Part shown: piece after piece, positions 32,449 through 40,119 of the stretch
Layout: every line of letters starts with the position of its first letter
Numbering within the stretch: the stretch's first letter is position 1
NCBI RefSeq assembly: GCF_016834655.1
Contig: NZ_JAENHP010000005.1
Span: 248,001-312,000 of the forward strand
Source of the DNA: Paractinoplanes ovalisporus
GTDB taxonomy: Bacteria; Actinomycetota; Actinomycetes; Mycobacteriales; Micromonosporaceae
DNA: 64,000 nt
Direction of reading: 5' to 3'
Notes under the pieces: model-generated
Seen by the model: the letters and a program-made list of their open reading frames with translations, nothing else
Database searches by the model: none
Told to the model about the DNA's origin: nothing
Program-made: the position numbers and the translations under genes

Positions 32449-33684
32449 ATGAGAAGCAAACTCTGCGGCGCCACCCTCGCCGCCGTCCTCATCGCCACCA
32501 GCGCCTGCGGCAGCGGCTTCGACGACAACGGATCAGGCACCAGCCAGTCGAGCTCCGGGCCGGCCGACCTCAAAATCATGATCGCGTCGTCCGGTGACGC
32601 CGAGACCAAGGCCGTGCGCGACGCCACCGCCCAGTGGGCGACCAGCAGCGGCAACAAGGCCGAGGTGATCCCGGCGCAGGACATCGTGCAGCAGCTCGGC
32701 CAGGCCCTGGCGGGCAGCACGCCACCGGACGTCTTCTATGTGGACGCCGCCCGCTTCGCCGACTACGCGAGCGTGGGCGCCCTCGAGCCCTACGCGCAGG
32801 ACATGCAAGGGGTGGACGCGTTCCTGCCCAACCTGCGGCAGAGCTTCACGTACGAGGGAAAGGTCTACTGCGTTCCCAAGGACACCTCGACCCTGGCCCT
32901 GCAGATCAACACCGACCTGTGGACGAAGGCCGGACTGACCGACGCCGACATCCCGACGACCTGGGACCAGCTGCGCTCCACGTCCGAGAAGATCAAGGCC
33001 AAGGGCATCACCCCGCTGGCCATCGGCGACACCCGGGACCGCATCGGCGCCTTCCTCGTGCAGGCCGGCGGCTACTGGGTGAGCGCCGACGGCAAGCAGG
33101 CCACCGGTGACACCCCGCCGAACGTCGAAGCCCTCACCTATGTGCAGTCCCTGCTCAAGGACGGCCTGGCCAAGTATCCGAAGGCGCTCGACGCGGGCTG
33201 GGCCGGCGAGGCGTTCGGCAAGGGCAAAGCCGCCATGGCGATCGAGGGCAACTGGATCAAGGGCGCCCTGAGCGCCGACTTCCCGACCATCAAGTACACG
33301 GTCAAGGAGCTGCCGGCCGGGCCCAAGGGCAAGGGCACGCTCAGCTTCACCCAGTGCTGGGGCGTCGCCGCCAAGAGCAAGTTCAAGCAGCAGGCGGTCG
33401 CCTTCGTGCAGGCCATGACCACGGCCGACCAGCAGCTCAGCTTCAGCAAGTCGTTCGGTGTGATGCCCTCGCGGCAGGACGCGCAGGCCACCTACCAGCA
33501 GCAGAACCCGGACGACGCCGCGTTCGTGGCCGGCGCGCAGTACGCCCAGGGTCCGGTGAACGCGCCCAAGATGGACAGCGTCCTCGCCGACCTCGACGCC
33601 GGCCTGCAGGGTCTGCAGAACGGCCGCCCGGCGACGGTGCTGCAGCGCTTCGACAAGAACGCCAAGACGGCCCTCGGGGGCTGA
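32449..33684 (+). CDS. Sugar ABC transporter substrate-binding lipoprotein
   Basis: Extracytoplasmic solute-binding protein (family 1), 411 residues. The signal peptide ends with a lipobox-like TSAC (Cys near residue 22), so it is anchored to the outer face of the membrane. Mature domain motifs include DVFYVDAARFADYA, YCVPKDTSTLALQINTDLW and AMAIEGNW, typical of oligosaccharide binders. TGGAG lies 6 nt before ATG 32449. It is the second gene of the LacI operon. No ATPase gene is nearby, so a shared MsiK-like ATPase elsewhere is expected. Confidence 0.94.
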   Translation: MRSKLCGATLAAVLIATSACGSGFDDNGSGTSQSSSGPADLKIMIASSGDAETKAVRDATAQWATSSGNKAEVIPAQDIVQQLGQALAGSTPPDVFYVDAARFADYASVGALEPYAQDMQGVDAFLPNLRQSFTYEGKVYCVPKDTSTLALQINTDLWTKAGLTDADIPTTWDQLRSTSEKIKAKGITPLAIGDTRDRIGAFLVQAGGYWVSADGKQATGDTPPNVEALTYVQSLLKDGLAKYPKALDAGWAGEAFGKGKAAMAIEGNWIKGALSADFPTIKYTVKELPAGPKGKGTLSFTQCWGVAAKSKFKQQAVAFVQAMTTADQQLSFSKSFGVMPSRQDAQATYQQQNPDDAAFVAGAQYAQGPVNAPKMDSVLADLDAGLQGLQNGRPATVLQRFDKNAKTALGG

Positions 33685-33686
33685 CC

Positions 33687-34706
33687 TTGTTCTCCAGGAA
33701 AGGCATCCGCGGCAACGAGCAGCCGGCCGGCTGGCTGTTCGTCGCCCCCGCCGTGCTCATCCTCGGCCTGTTCATGCTGCTGCCGATCCTGATGGCGCTG
33801 TGGGTCAGCCTCACGCGGTGGAACGGCCAGGGCAGCCCGTTCACCGGCGACGTGCCCTTCGCCGGGCTGGACAACTACACCCGGCTGTTCACCGACGAGG
33901 GGCTGGCCCGCCAGGACTTCATGACCAGCATCCGCAACAACGCCTACTACGTGTTCTTCGTGGTGCCGATCCAGACCGTGCTCGCGCTCGGGCTGGCCCT
34001 GATCGTCAACAACCGGCTGCTCAAGGGCAAAGGCTTCTTCCGTACGGCGTTCTACTTCCCGTCCGTGACCAGCTCGGTGGCGATCAGCGTGGTCTTCCTG
34101 TTCATGTTCGCCAACGGCGGGGCGATCAACGCGATCCTGGCCGTCTTCGGCATCGAGGGGCCGCAGTGGTTCTCCGACCCGCGCGGGCTCCTCCACATCG
34201 TCCTGTCCAAGTTCGGAGTGTCTTCTCCTTCGCCGCTGGTTGATCATGGGGTCTTCGGCCTGTCGTGGTGGGACTGGCTCTCCGGGCCCAGCGTGGCCAT
34301 GTGCGCGATCATCTCGCTGGTCGTCTGGACCACCTCGGGCACGTTCATGGTGATGTTCCTGGCCGCCCTGCAGAACGTGCCGGTGCAGCTCGAGGAGGCC
34401 GGCCGCATCGACGGCGCCAACCGGTGGCAGCTGCTGCGCCACGTGATCCTCCCGCAGCTGCGCCCGACCACGTTCCTGGTGGTGACGCTCGGGCTGATCG
34501 GCACGTGGCAGGTCTTCGACCAGATCTACGTGATGAGCCAGGGCAACCCGGCCAAGACCACGCTGACTCCCGCGTTCCTGTCCTACCGGACGGCGTTCCG
34601 CGACTTCGACTACGGCTCCGGGGCGGCCATCTCGTTCGTGCTGTTCCTGATCATCGTGCTGCTCACGCTGCTGCAGCGGCGCATCACCCGGGAGCGTGAC
34701 TCGTGA
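33687..34706 (+). CDS. Sugar ABC transporter permease 1 (MalF-type)
   Basis: 339-residue inner-membrane permease with six predicted helices and the cytoplasmic EAA loop EEAGRIDGANRWQLLRHVILP that contacts the ATPase. It starts with TTG 33687 two bases after the binding-protein stop, with GGGGG 6 nt upstream. The segment around residues 165-195 is an extended outer loop. Its stop codon overlaps a GTG that opens a 17-codon bridging ORF, which then overlaps the second permease. Confidence 0.93.
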   Translation: MFSRKGIRGNEQPAGWLFVAPAVLILGLFMLLPILMALWVSLTRWNGQGSPFTGDVPFAGLDNYTRLFTDEGLARQDFMTSIRNNAYYVFFVVPIQTVLALGLALIVNNRLLKGKGFFRTAFYFPSVTSSVAISVVFLFMFANGGAINAILAVFGIEGPQWFSDPRGLLHIVLSKFGVSSPSPLVDHGVFGLSWWDWLSGPSVAMCAIISLVVWTTSGTFMVMFLAALQNVPVQLEEAGRIDGANRWQLLRHVILPQLRPTTFLVVTLGLIGTWQVFDQIYVMSQGNPAKTTLTPAFLSYRTAFRDFDYGSGAAISFVLFLIIVLLTLLQRRITRERDS

Positions 34707-34760
34707 TCCGACTGCCCCAGTTGCTGTGGTGGCTCTCCTGGGAGCGTGACTTGTGATCCG
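34690..34760 (+). repeat. 50-bp tandem duplication at the permease junction
   Basis: GGGAGCGTGACTCGTGATCCG at 34690 recurs at 34740 with one change (T for C), period 50. Each copy contains a GTGATCCG, which is both a stop and a start. Confidence 0.85.
34703..34756 (+). CDS. 17-codon bridging mini-ORF between permeases
   Basis: GTG at 34703 overlaps the permease 1 TGA (GTGA), and the frame MIRLPQLLWWLSWERDL ends in a TGA that overlaps the GTG of permease 2. It is best explained as the by-product of the 50-bp duplication: the ancestral GTGA junction was copied and both copies still work. Its own function is doubtful, but it should carry ribosomes across. Confidence 0.4.
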   Translation: MIRLPQLLWWLSWERDL

Positions 34761-35586
34761 TACGCTGGCCTCGCGGTTCCTGGGTTATGCGATCTTGATC
34801 TTTTTCGCGCTGGTCTTCCTCTATCCGTTCGTCATCCAGATCGCGAACTCGTTCAAGACCGAGGCGAACGCGGCCGACAACCCGCTCTCGCCCATTCCGT
34901 CACCGTTCGTCACCGATTCCCTCGTACGCATCTTCGAAGGCACCGGCTTCCCCACCTGGCTCGGAAACTCGGTGCTGGTCACGGTCGTGGTGACGATCGG
35001 GCGGGTGGCGTTCGCCTCGATGGCCGGCTACGCGCTGTCCCGGCTGCGCTTCCCCGGACGCAGGGCGCTCTTCGCGGGCCTGCTGGCGCTGATGGCGGTG
35101 CCCCCGGTCGTGCTGCTGATCCCGAAGTTCCTGGTGCTCAACCAGCTCGGCATGTACAACAGCTACGCCGGGCTGATCGTCCCGCTGCTGGCCGACGCCA
35201 CCGGCATCTTCGTGATGAAGCAGTTCTTCGACTCGGTGCCGGTCAGCGTCGAGGAGGCGGCCCGCATCGACGGGGCCGGCTCGTTCCGGATTTTCTGGTC
35301 GGTGGTGCTGCCGATGGCCAAGCCGGCGCTGATCACGCTGACCATCCTGTCGTTCACCGGATCATGGAACGAGTTCCCGCACACGCTGGTCTCGGTGCAG
35401 GACCCGGGCTTGTTCACGCTGCCGCGCGGGCTGGCCGACCTGGTCAGCGGTTCGCTGGGGGCAGGCACGCAGTATCCGCTGAAGCTCGGCGCGGCCCTGC
35501 TGGCAACCATCCCGGTGGCCATCATCTTCGTGATTTTCCAGCGCTACTTCGTCCGCGACGCCTCCGCCGGCGCCGACAAGGGCTAG
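34753..35586 (+). CDS. Sugar ABC transporter permease 2 (MalG-type)
   Basis: 277-residue permease with six helices and the EAA loop VEEAARIDGAGSFRIFWSVVLPMAKPA. It pairs with permease 1 in an oligosaccharide importer. GTG 34753 sits in the second copy of a 50-bp duplication, and the first five residues MIRTL mirror the MIRLP of the duplicated copy, which supports this start. Confidence 0.93.
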   Translation: MIRTLASRFLGYAILIFFALVFLYPFVIQIANSFKTEANAADNPLSPIPSPFVTDSLVRIFEGTGFPTWLGNSVLVTVVVTIGRVAFASMAGYALSRLRFPGRRALFAGLLALMAVPPVVLLIPKFLVLNQLGMYNSYAGLIVPLLADATGIFVMKQFFDSVPVSVEEAARIDGAGSFRIFWSVVLPMAKPALITLTILSFTGSWNEFPHTLVSVQDPGLFTLPRGLADLVSGSLGAGTQYPLKLGAALLATIPVAIIFVIFQRYFVRDASAGADKG

Positions 35587-35706
35587 TTCCCGCCCCGCCG
35601 CCCCGCCACCAGGCCCGCCCGTTCCCGCCAGACCTAGGGTCCCAACTAGGCCTACCCCACCCAACCGGGGGCGGGCCCAGAGCCTACGCCGTTGGCGGGC
35701 GCCGGG

Positions 35707-35739
35707 GAGGTTATCCACATTCGGAGGTTATCCACAGGC
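35707..35739 (+). promoter_or_regulatory. Two perfect DnaA boxes in a 17-bp direct repeat
   Basis: TTATCCACA at 35711-35719 and 35728-35736, each inside GAGGTTATCCACA (15 of 17 bases identical over the repeat, period 17). They lie in a 195-bp gene-free stretch (35587-35781) that otherwise holds several CTAG-containing patches and the -10 of the next gene. Confidence 0.7.
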
Positions 35740-35767
35740 GGCCCGGCGGCGGCTGGACCACTGCGGC

Positions 35768-35773
35768 TAGGTT
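35768..35773 (+). promoter_or_regulatory. Near-leaderless -10 (TAGGTT)
   Basis: TAGGTT 8 nt before the GTG at 35782 and 31 bp after the second DnaA box, so bound DnaA would lie over the -35 region. Confidence 0.5.
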
Positions 35774-35781
35774 GTCGTGCT

Positions 35782-36219
35782 GTGAACCAGCTATCCGTCC
35801 GTGGCCGCCGGGTCCGGGTGCTCGCCACCCTGATCGCCGGGGTCCTGCTGCTCGCCGGCACCCTGTGGGGCACCGACGACGACTTCCCGTTCGGGCCCTT
35901 CCGCATGTATTCGACGGCGCCCGACCCGAACGGCGACGCGCGGGACACCCGGGTCGAGGGCGTCGACGCCGACGGGCACACGGTCGCGATCACCGAGGGC
36001 AACAGCGGCATCCGCCGGGCCGAGATCGAGGGCCAGCAGCAGGCGTACGTCGATGAGCCCGCCCGCCTGGGGCAGGTGGCCGAGGCGTACGCGGAACACA
36101 CCCCGGGCGCTTCGCCGCTGCGTACGGTCCGCATCGTGATCCGCTGGCACGGCATCGAGCACGCCCGACCCACCGGCACCTGGCGCGACGAGGTCGTGGC
36201 GGAATGGACGCGCCCATGA
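35782..36219 (+). CDS. Membrane-anchored hypothetical protein
   Basis: 145 residues. A single N-terminal hydrophobic segment (VLATLIAGVLLLAGTLWG, about 12-29) is followed by a soluble domain beginning DDDFPFGPFRMYS. The F/W-P-F-x-MYS motif is seen in uncharacterised proteins next to HTTM genes. It overlaps the HTTM gene by 4 nt, so the two products probably act together at the membrane. No function is established. The GTG start is supported by a -10 8 nt upstream; paired DnaA boxes lie just before it. Confidence 0.75.
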   Translation: MNQLSVRGRRVRVLATLIAGVLLLAGTLWGTDDDFPFGPFRMYSTAPDPNGDARDTRVEGVDADGHTVAITEGNSGIRRAEIEGQQQAYVDEPARLGQVAEAYAEHTPGASPLRTVRIVIRWHGIEHARPTGTWRDEVVAEWTRP

Positions 36220-37079
36220 AGTGGCTGTTCGCGCCGGTGCCGCTCGGGCGGATCGCCGCCTTCCGCACGCTGGTCTACGTCTTTGTGGCCCTCGACCTGA
36301 CGGTCTTCACCCCGTGGGTGCTCTCGCACGCCAACACCCCCGGCGACCTCTACCAGCCGCTGCTCATCGGCCGGATCCTGCATCTGCCGACGCCGACCCA
36401 CCTGCTGGTCTGGGCGGTGTTCTGGGCGCTGATCGTGCTCTCACTGGCCGCCGCCACCGGCCGGGCGCCGCGCATCCTGGGCTGGGCCGTCTTCGCGCTG
36501 TACCTGGAGTGGATGGTCATCGCGATGAGCTACGGCAAGGTCGACCACGACCGGGTCGGGCTGCTGGTGGCGCTGGCGGTGCTCCCGACGATCGGGAAGG
36601 CGCGTTTCGGCGACAAGACGCTCTCCGAGGCCGCGGGGTGGGCCCTGCGGGTCACCCAGATCGCCGTGATCTGCACCTACTTCCTGGCCGCGTGGGCCAA
36701 GCTGCGGTTCGGCGGCATCGACTGGCTGACCAGTGCGGTGCTGGCTCAGGCGATCATCCGGCGGGGCACCTGGCTGGCCGACCACATCGCCGTCGTGCCC
36801 GGGCTGCTCATCGCGGCCCAGGCCGGCATCATCCTGTTCGAGCTGCTGAGCCCGCTGATCTTCGTCATCCCGCAGCGTTTCCGCTGGATGGGCGTGGCCT
36901 TCTTCTACTCGTTCCACGTGATGACGTTCTCGATGATCACCATCTCGTTCGCGCCGCACCTGGTCGCGATGGCGAGCTTCCTGGCGCTGGAGCGGGTGCG
37001 TCCGATCGAGCGGGTGCGCCGGCGGCTGGGCCGCTCCCGGGCCACACCCGAGCCGACAAAACCGGCGCCGACGGGCTAG
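36216..37079 (+). CDS. HTTM-like multi-pass membrane protein
   Basis: 287 residues with about seven hydrophobic segments, resembling the HTTM (vitamin-K-dependent gamma-carboxylase-like) domain. It has an Arg-Ile-Ala-Ala-Phe-Arg N-terminal motif, a YFLAAWAKLRFGGIDWL segment and a conserved FHVMT. HTTM proteins are often neighbours of DCC thiol-oxidoreductases, and one lies convergent just downstream. ATG 36216 gives a 4-nt ATGA overlap with the upstream gene; ATG 36204 is possible. Its TAG stop lies in the first unit of a 17-bp tandem repeat. The reaction is unknown. Confidence 0.82.
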   Translation: MKWLFAPVPLGRIAAFRTLVYVFVALDLTVFTPWVLSHANTPGDLYQPLLIGRILHLPTPTHLLVWAVFWALIVLSLAAATGRAPRILGWAVFALYLEWMVIAMSYGKVDHDRVGLLVALAVLPTIGKARFGDKTLSEAAGWALRVTQIAVICTYFLAAWAKLRFGGIDWLTSAVLAQAIIRRGTWLADHIAVVPGLLIAAQAGIILFELLSPLIFVIPQRFRWMGVAFFYSFHVMTFSMITISFAPHLVAMASFLALERVRPIERVRRRLGRSRATPEPTKPAPTG

Positions 37080-37171
37080 CAGCGCCGACGGGCTAGCAGC
37101 GCCGACGGGCTAGCAGCGCCGACGGGCTAGCAGCGCCGACCGGCAAGCAGCGCCGGCCAGCAAGCGTTGTC
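37070..37171 (+). repeat. 17-bp tandem repeat, four perfect and two decayed units
   Basis: GACGGGCTAGCAGCGCC at 37070, 37087, 37104 and 37121, then degenerate units at 37138 and 37155. The first unit contains the HTTM stop TAG (37077-37079). A GGCCGGC/GCCGGCC hairpin (37172-37191) follows, next to the convergent gene end. Confidence 0.95.
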
Positions 37172-37191
37172 GGCCGGCGAGAGGGCCGGCC

Positions 37192-37593
37192 TCAGGCGTC
37201 CTTCCCGTAGAGCAGGTCGCGCTGGGCCTGGGGGAGCGAGCACGCCGCGGTGCCCCCGGGCAGCAGGTGGCGGTGGCCGGAGATCCAGCGGTAGGCCGGC
37301 CACGCCGCCAAGCGGATCGGGCCGAACTGCAGCGCGCCGCCCGCCAGCTGCCACGCGCGGCCCGCGTCGTTCAGCATCAGGGCGATCGCGTCGGGGCCGG
37401 CCGCCGTTGTGCCGTCGGCGCCGACCCACTGCACGGCTTCCTCGCACTCCTCGACCGTGAGGCCCAGCGACTCGAGGTCGGCGAACTGCCACGGGATCAC
37501 CCGGGCGTGGGTCGGGATGCGCGTCTCGATGAACTCGGCGCAGGTCGTGCAGAACGAGCAGTCGCCGTCGTAGACGAAGGTCGGCGTGGTCAC
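37192..37593 (-). CDS. DCC-family thiol-disulfide oxidoreductase (DUF393)
   Basis: 133 residues. The family signature YDGDCSFCTTC, with the DCxxC pair, lies at about residues 8-18, and the C-terminal half has the usual W..GG..A..RL...PAYRW pattern. It is probably a thioredoxin-like redox protein. It is convergent with an HTTM-type gene, the association often seen for this family. The GTG start is preceded by a GAGAAT -10-like hexamer exactly 6 nt away, so leaderless expression is possible. It is 4 nt from the end of the upstream acetyltransferase gene on the same strand. Confidence 0.9.
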   Translation of the reverse strand: MTTPTFVYDGDCSFCTTCAEFIETRIPTHARVIPWQFADLESLGLTVEECEEAVQWVGADGTTAAGPDAIALMLNDAGRAWQLAGGALQFGPIRLAAWPAYRWISGHRHLLPGGTAACSLPQAQRDLLYGKDA

Positions 37594-37597
37594 GCGT

Positions 37598-38161
37598 CTA
37601 TTCTCCGCTCAGCGCCACGTGCAGCCGCAGCTGGGGGACGAGCATGTCGTCCACGTCGAGCGCGCGCCCGGCGCCGTCGGGCTCCCAGCCGGCCGAGCCC
37701 AGGAACTTCTGCATCGCCTTGTCCTGCTCATAGGCCCAGGCCACCGCGTACGTGAAATGGTCGTCACGCCAATGGGCGACCGCCGCCGACAGCAGCCGGC
37801 TGCCGTGACCGCGGCGGCCCCAGCGCGGCTCGACCAGCAGATCGGTGATCGCGGCCACCGTGTCGGGCAGCGGCGGCTCCTCGGGCGCCAGGGCCTGCTC
37901 GTCGGCCGGGCCGAACGCGGCGAACCCGACCGTCTGGGTCGCCGACTCGCTCTGCTCGACCGAGACCAGCACCCGGTGCCGGTCGGAGGGCGGGCGTTCG
38001 ATGGCCTCGGTCCAACCCCTTCCCAGGTACGCCTCGTCGAGGTTCGCGAGCACATGGGCGGGGAACATGCGCCGGTACGCCGAGCGCCACGTGGCCAGCT
38101 GGATGCGGGCGATCTCCGCGGCGTCCTCGGGACGGGCGGGACGGACGAAGCCGATTGCCAT
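37598..38161 (-). CDS. GNAT-family N-acetyltransferase, copy 1
   Basis: 187 residues. The acetyl-CoA pyrophosphate loop is RWGRRGHGSRLL with the preceding beta-4 strand ITDLLVEP, and the N-terminal IQLATWRSAYRRMFP motif is shared with copy 2. The substrate is unknown. The ATG follows TAGGCT by exactly 6 nt, and that -10 overlaps the stop of copy 2, so it is transcribed on its own as a leaderless message. Confidence 0.9.
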   Translation of the reverse strand: MAIGFVRPARPEDAAEIARIQLATWRSAYRRMFPAHVLANLDEAYLGRGWTEAIERPPSDRHRVLVSVEQSESATQTVGFAAFGPADEQALAPEEPPLPDTVAAITDLLVEPRWGRRGHGSRLLSAAVAHWRDDHFTYAVAWAYEQDKAMQKFLGSAGWEPDGAGRALDVDDMLVPQLRLHVALSGE

Positions 38162-38167
38162 GCGGGG

Positions 38168-38173
38168 AGCCTA
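38168..38173 (-). promoter_or_regulatory. Leaderless -10 (TAGGCT) of GNAT copy 1
   Basis: On the minus strand TAGGCT, 6 nt, ATG. The TAG is also the stop codon of GNAT copy 2. Confidence 0.65.
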
Positions 38174-38671
38174 CAGAGCGGTCGCGTAGCGCAGTTCGGG
38201 CAGTTCGACCGTCGAGCCTCGCGGCGACCACGTCTGCCGGGTGCCGTCCCACGCGAGGCCGACCCGCTCGTAGAAGCTTCGCGCCGCGTGGTTCTCCTCG
38301 AGCACCCACAACCGCATGCTCGGGTAGCCGCCCGCGGTCAGCCCGGCCCGCGCCGCCTCGACCAGCCGGCGGCCGGTGCCGCGTCCCCAGTGGTATGGGT
38401 GCACATAGACGGCGTACAGCTCGCCCTCGCCGGGATCGTTGCGGTCGGGTCCGAAGGTGACGAAGCCGGCGACGCGGCCCTCGTCCACCGCGATCAGGGT
38501 CTCGGCGCCGGGGTGCGGGTCGCTGCGGCGGCGCGCGGCGAAGGCGGCCGGGTCGAGCGCGGCCAGCACGTCGGCCGGGACAATTCCCTCGTACGCGACC
38601 TGCCAGGTCCGCACGTGCAAGGCCGCCACCTCGTCGTAGTCGGCCTCGGTGATCCGCCTGATCTCGGTCAT
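38171..38671 (-). CDS. GNAT-family N-acetyltransferase, copy 2
   Basis: 166 residues. Acetyl-CoA loop HWGRGTGRRLVEAA after the strand ELYAVYVHP, and C-terminal NHAARSFYERVGLAWDG, typical of small-molecule GNATs. It is similar in layout to the downstream copy 1 (shared RTWQVAYEGIVP / ATWRSAYRRMFP motif), so the two probably arose by duplication. ATG 38671 follows CAAAAT by 6 nt on the minus strand. It is divergent from the glycosylase gene, with 40 bp between the two start codons. Confidence 0.9.
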   Translation of the reverse strand: MTEIRRITEADYDEVAALHVRTWQVAYEGIVPADVLAALDPAAFAARRRSDPHPGAETLIAVDEGRVAGFVTFGPDRNDPGEGELYAVYVHPYHWGRGTGRRLVEAARAGLTAGGYPSMRLWVLEENHAARSFYERVGLAWDGTRQTWSPRGSTVELPELRYATAL

Positions 38672-38677
38672 CCGGCG

Positions 38678-38683
38678 ATTTTG
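38678..38683 (-). promoter_or_regulatory. Leaderless -10 (CAAAAT) of GNAT copy 2
   Basis: CAAAAT, 6 nt, ATG on the minus strand, back to back with the plus-strand -10 at 38698. Confidence 0.5.
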
Positions 38684-38697
38684 TCGTACCCCTGCTC

Positions 38698-38703
38698 TAA
38701 CGT
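38698..38703 (+). promoter_or_regulatory. Near-leaderless -10 (TAACGT) of the glycosylase gene
   Basis: TAACGT with 8 nt to ATG 38712. The two divergent -10 elements are only 14 bp apart, so the promoters must interfere or share polymerase contacts. Confidence 0.5.
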
Positions 38704-38711
38704 GCTCGCCG

Positions 38712-39950
38712 ATGGCTCTCCCAGACTCTCTCTCCGTCGCGCAGGCCCGCCGGGTGACGCTGGCCGCGCAGGGTTTCGCCGACCCCAAGCCGGGCGGCGC
38801 GACCGATCTGCGCCACCTCCGGCGGGTGCTGCGCCGCGTCCACCTGATCCAGATGGACTCGGTCAACGTCCTGCAGCGTGCCCACTTCATGCCGCTCTAC
38901 AGCCGTCTCGGGCCCTACCCGGTCGAGCTGCTCGAGCGTGCGGCCTACCGCAAGCCCCGCGACCTGTTCGAGTTCTGGGGTCACGAGGCGTCGCTGATCA
39001 CCACCGACCTGCAGCCGCTGTTCCGCTGGCGCATGGAACGCGCGGCCGAGCTGGCCTGGGGCGGCATGCGCCGGGTGGCTCGGGAACAGCCCGAGCTGGT
39101 CGAGCGGGTGCTCGGCGTGGTGCGTGACCGCGGGCCGATCACGGCGGCCGAGATCGAGCACGACGAGCCCCGCCAGAAAGACAACTGGGGCTGGAACTGG
39201 TCGGCGGTCAAGCAGGCGCTCGAGTGGCTGTTCTACACGGGCCAGGTGACCGCGGCCGAGCGCACCACGTCGTTCGCCCGGCGTTACGACCTGCCCGAGC
39301 GGGTGCTGCCCCAGGCCGTGCTCAACGCGCCGACCCCGGCCCCGGCCGACGCCTTCCGGGCCCTGGTCGAGCTCTCGGCCCGGGCCCTGGGCGTGGCCGC
39401 CGAGCCCGAGCTGCGCGACTATTTCCGCCTTCCGGTCGACGGCTTCAAGCAGGCCGTGGCCGAGCTGGTCGACGATCGGGTGCTGCTGCCGGTGAGCGTC
39501 CCGGGCTGGAAGCAACCGACCTATCTGCACCACGAGGCGAAGGTGCCGCGCTGGGTGCGGGCGGCCACCCTGGTCAGCCCGTTCGATCCGCTGATCTGGG
39601 AGCGCGGGCGCACCGAGCGGCTGTTCGGCATGAACTACCGCATCGAGATCTACGTGCCCGCCGCCCAGCGGCTCTACGGCTATTACGTGCTGCCGTTCCT
39701 GCTCGGCGACCAGTTGGCGGCCCGGGTCGATCTCAAGGCCGACCGCAAGACGGGCCGCCTGCTGATCCCGGCCGCGTGGCTCGAGCCCGAGGCCGACCAG
39801 GAGGAGACGGCCGCCGCCTTGGCCACCGAGCTGCACCGCCTGGCCGCGTGGCTGGGCCTGACCGAGGTCACGCTGCCGGAGCGGGGCGACCTGGCCGGCC
39901 CGCTGGCCGCCGCCCTCAAAACGATCGCCGCGGATGGGGCCGGCGTTTGA
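38712..39950 (+). CDS. Winged-helix DNA glycosylase, AlkX/YcaQ family
   Basis: 412 residues of tandem winged-helix domains (HTH_42 family), which unhook interstrand DNA crosslinks and remove bulky alkylated bases. The catalytic Q-phi-D motif is Gln47-Met48-Asp49 in IQMDSVNVLQRAH, the form of the AlkX/YcaQ subgroup as opposed to the Q-phi-Q of antibiotic-linked AlkZ enzymes. It also has LFEFWGHEASL and SPFDPLIWERGRTERLFGM. It is a single gene with a near-leaderless promoter. Its TGA begins a 26/27-bp tandem repeat. Confidence 0.9.
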   Translation: MALPDSLSVAQARRVTLAAQGFADPKPGGATDLRHLRRVLRRVHLIQMDSVNVLQRAHFMPLYSRLGPYPVELLERAAYRKPRDLFEFWGHEASLITTDLQPLFRWRMERAAELAWGGMRRVAREQPELVERVLGVVRDRGPITAAEIEHDEPRQKDNWGWNWSAVKQALEWLFYTGQVTAAERTTSFARRYDLPERVLPQAVLNAPTPAPADAFRALVELSARALGVAAEPELRDYFRLPVDGFKQAVAELVDDRVLLPVSVPGWKQPTYLHHEAKVPRWVRAATLVSPFDPLIWERGRTERLFGMNYRIEIYVPAAQRLYGYYVLPFLLGDQLAARVDLKADRKTGRLLIPAAWLEPEADQEETAAALATELHRLAAWLGLTEVTLPERGDLAGPLAAALKTIAADGAGV

Positions 39951-40045
39951 GCACGATCAGCGCAGGCGGGTGGTCGAGCACGATCAGCGCGGGCGGTGGT
40001 CGAGCACGATCAGCGGGGGCGGTGCTTGAGCGCGGGCGGCGACGG
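39949..40045 (+). repeat. 26/27-bp tandem repeat, about 3.5 units
   Basis: GAGCACGATCAGCG starts units at 39949, 39976 and 40002, and a decayed unit begins GAGCGCGGGC at 40028. The first unit shares its GA with the TGA stop of the glycosylase gene. Confidence 0.9.
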
Positions 40046-40106
40046 CGCTCGGGCGCGCGCTGGAGCGACGGTGATCTTGGGGGAGTGGCAGTGAGCCGGG
40101 CCGGTG

Positions 40107-40112
40107 TACCGT
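40107..40112 (+). promoter_or_regulatory. Leaderless -10 (TACCGT) of the DUF2752 gene
   Basis: TACCGT with 7 nt to ATG 40120; this decides against an in-frame GTG at 40111, which overlaps the hexamer. Confidence 0.55.
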
Positions 40113-40119
40113 GACGGTC

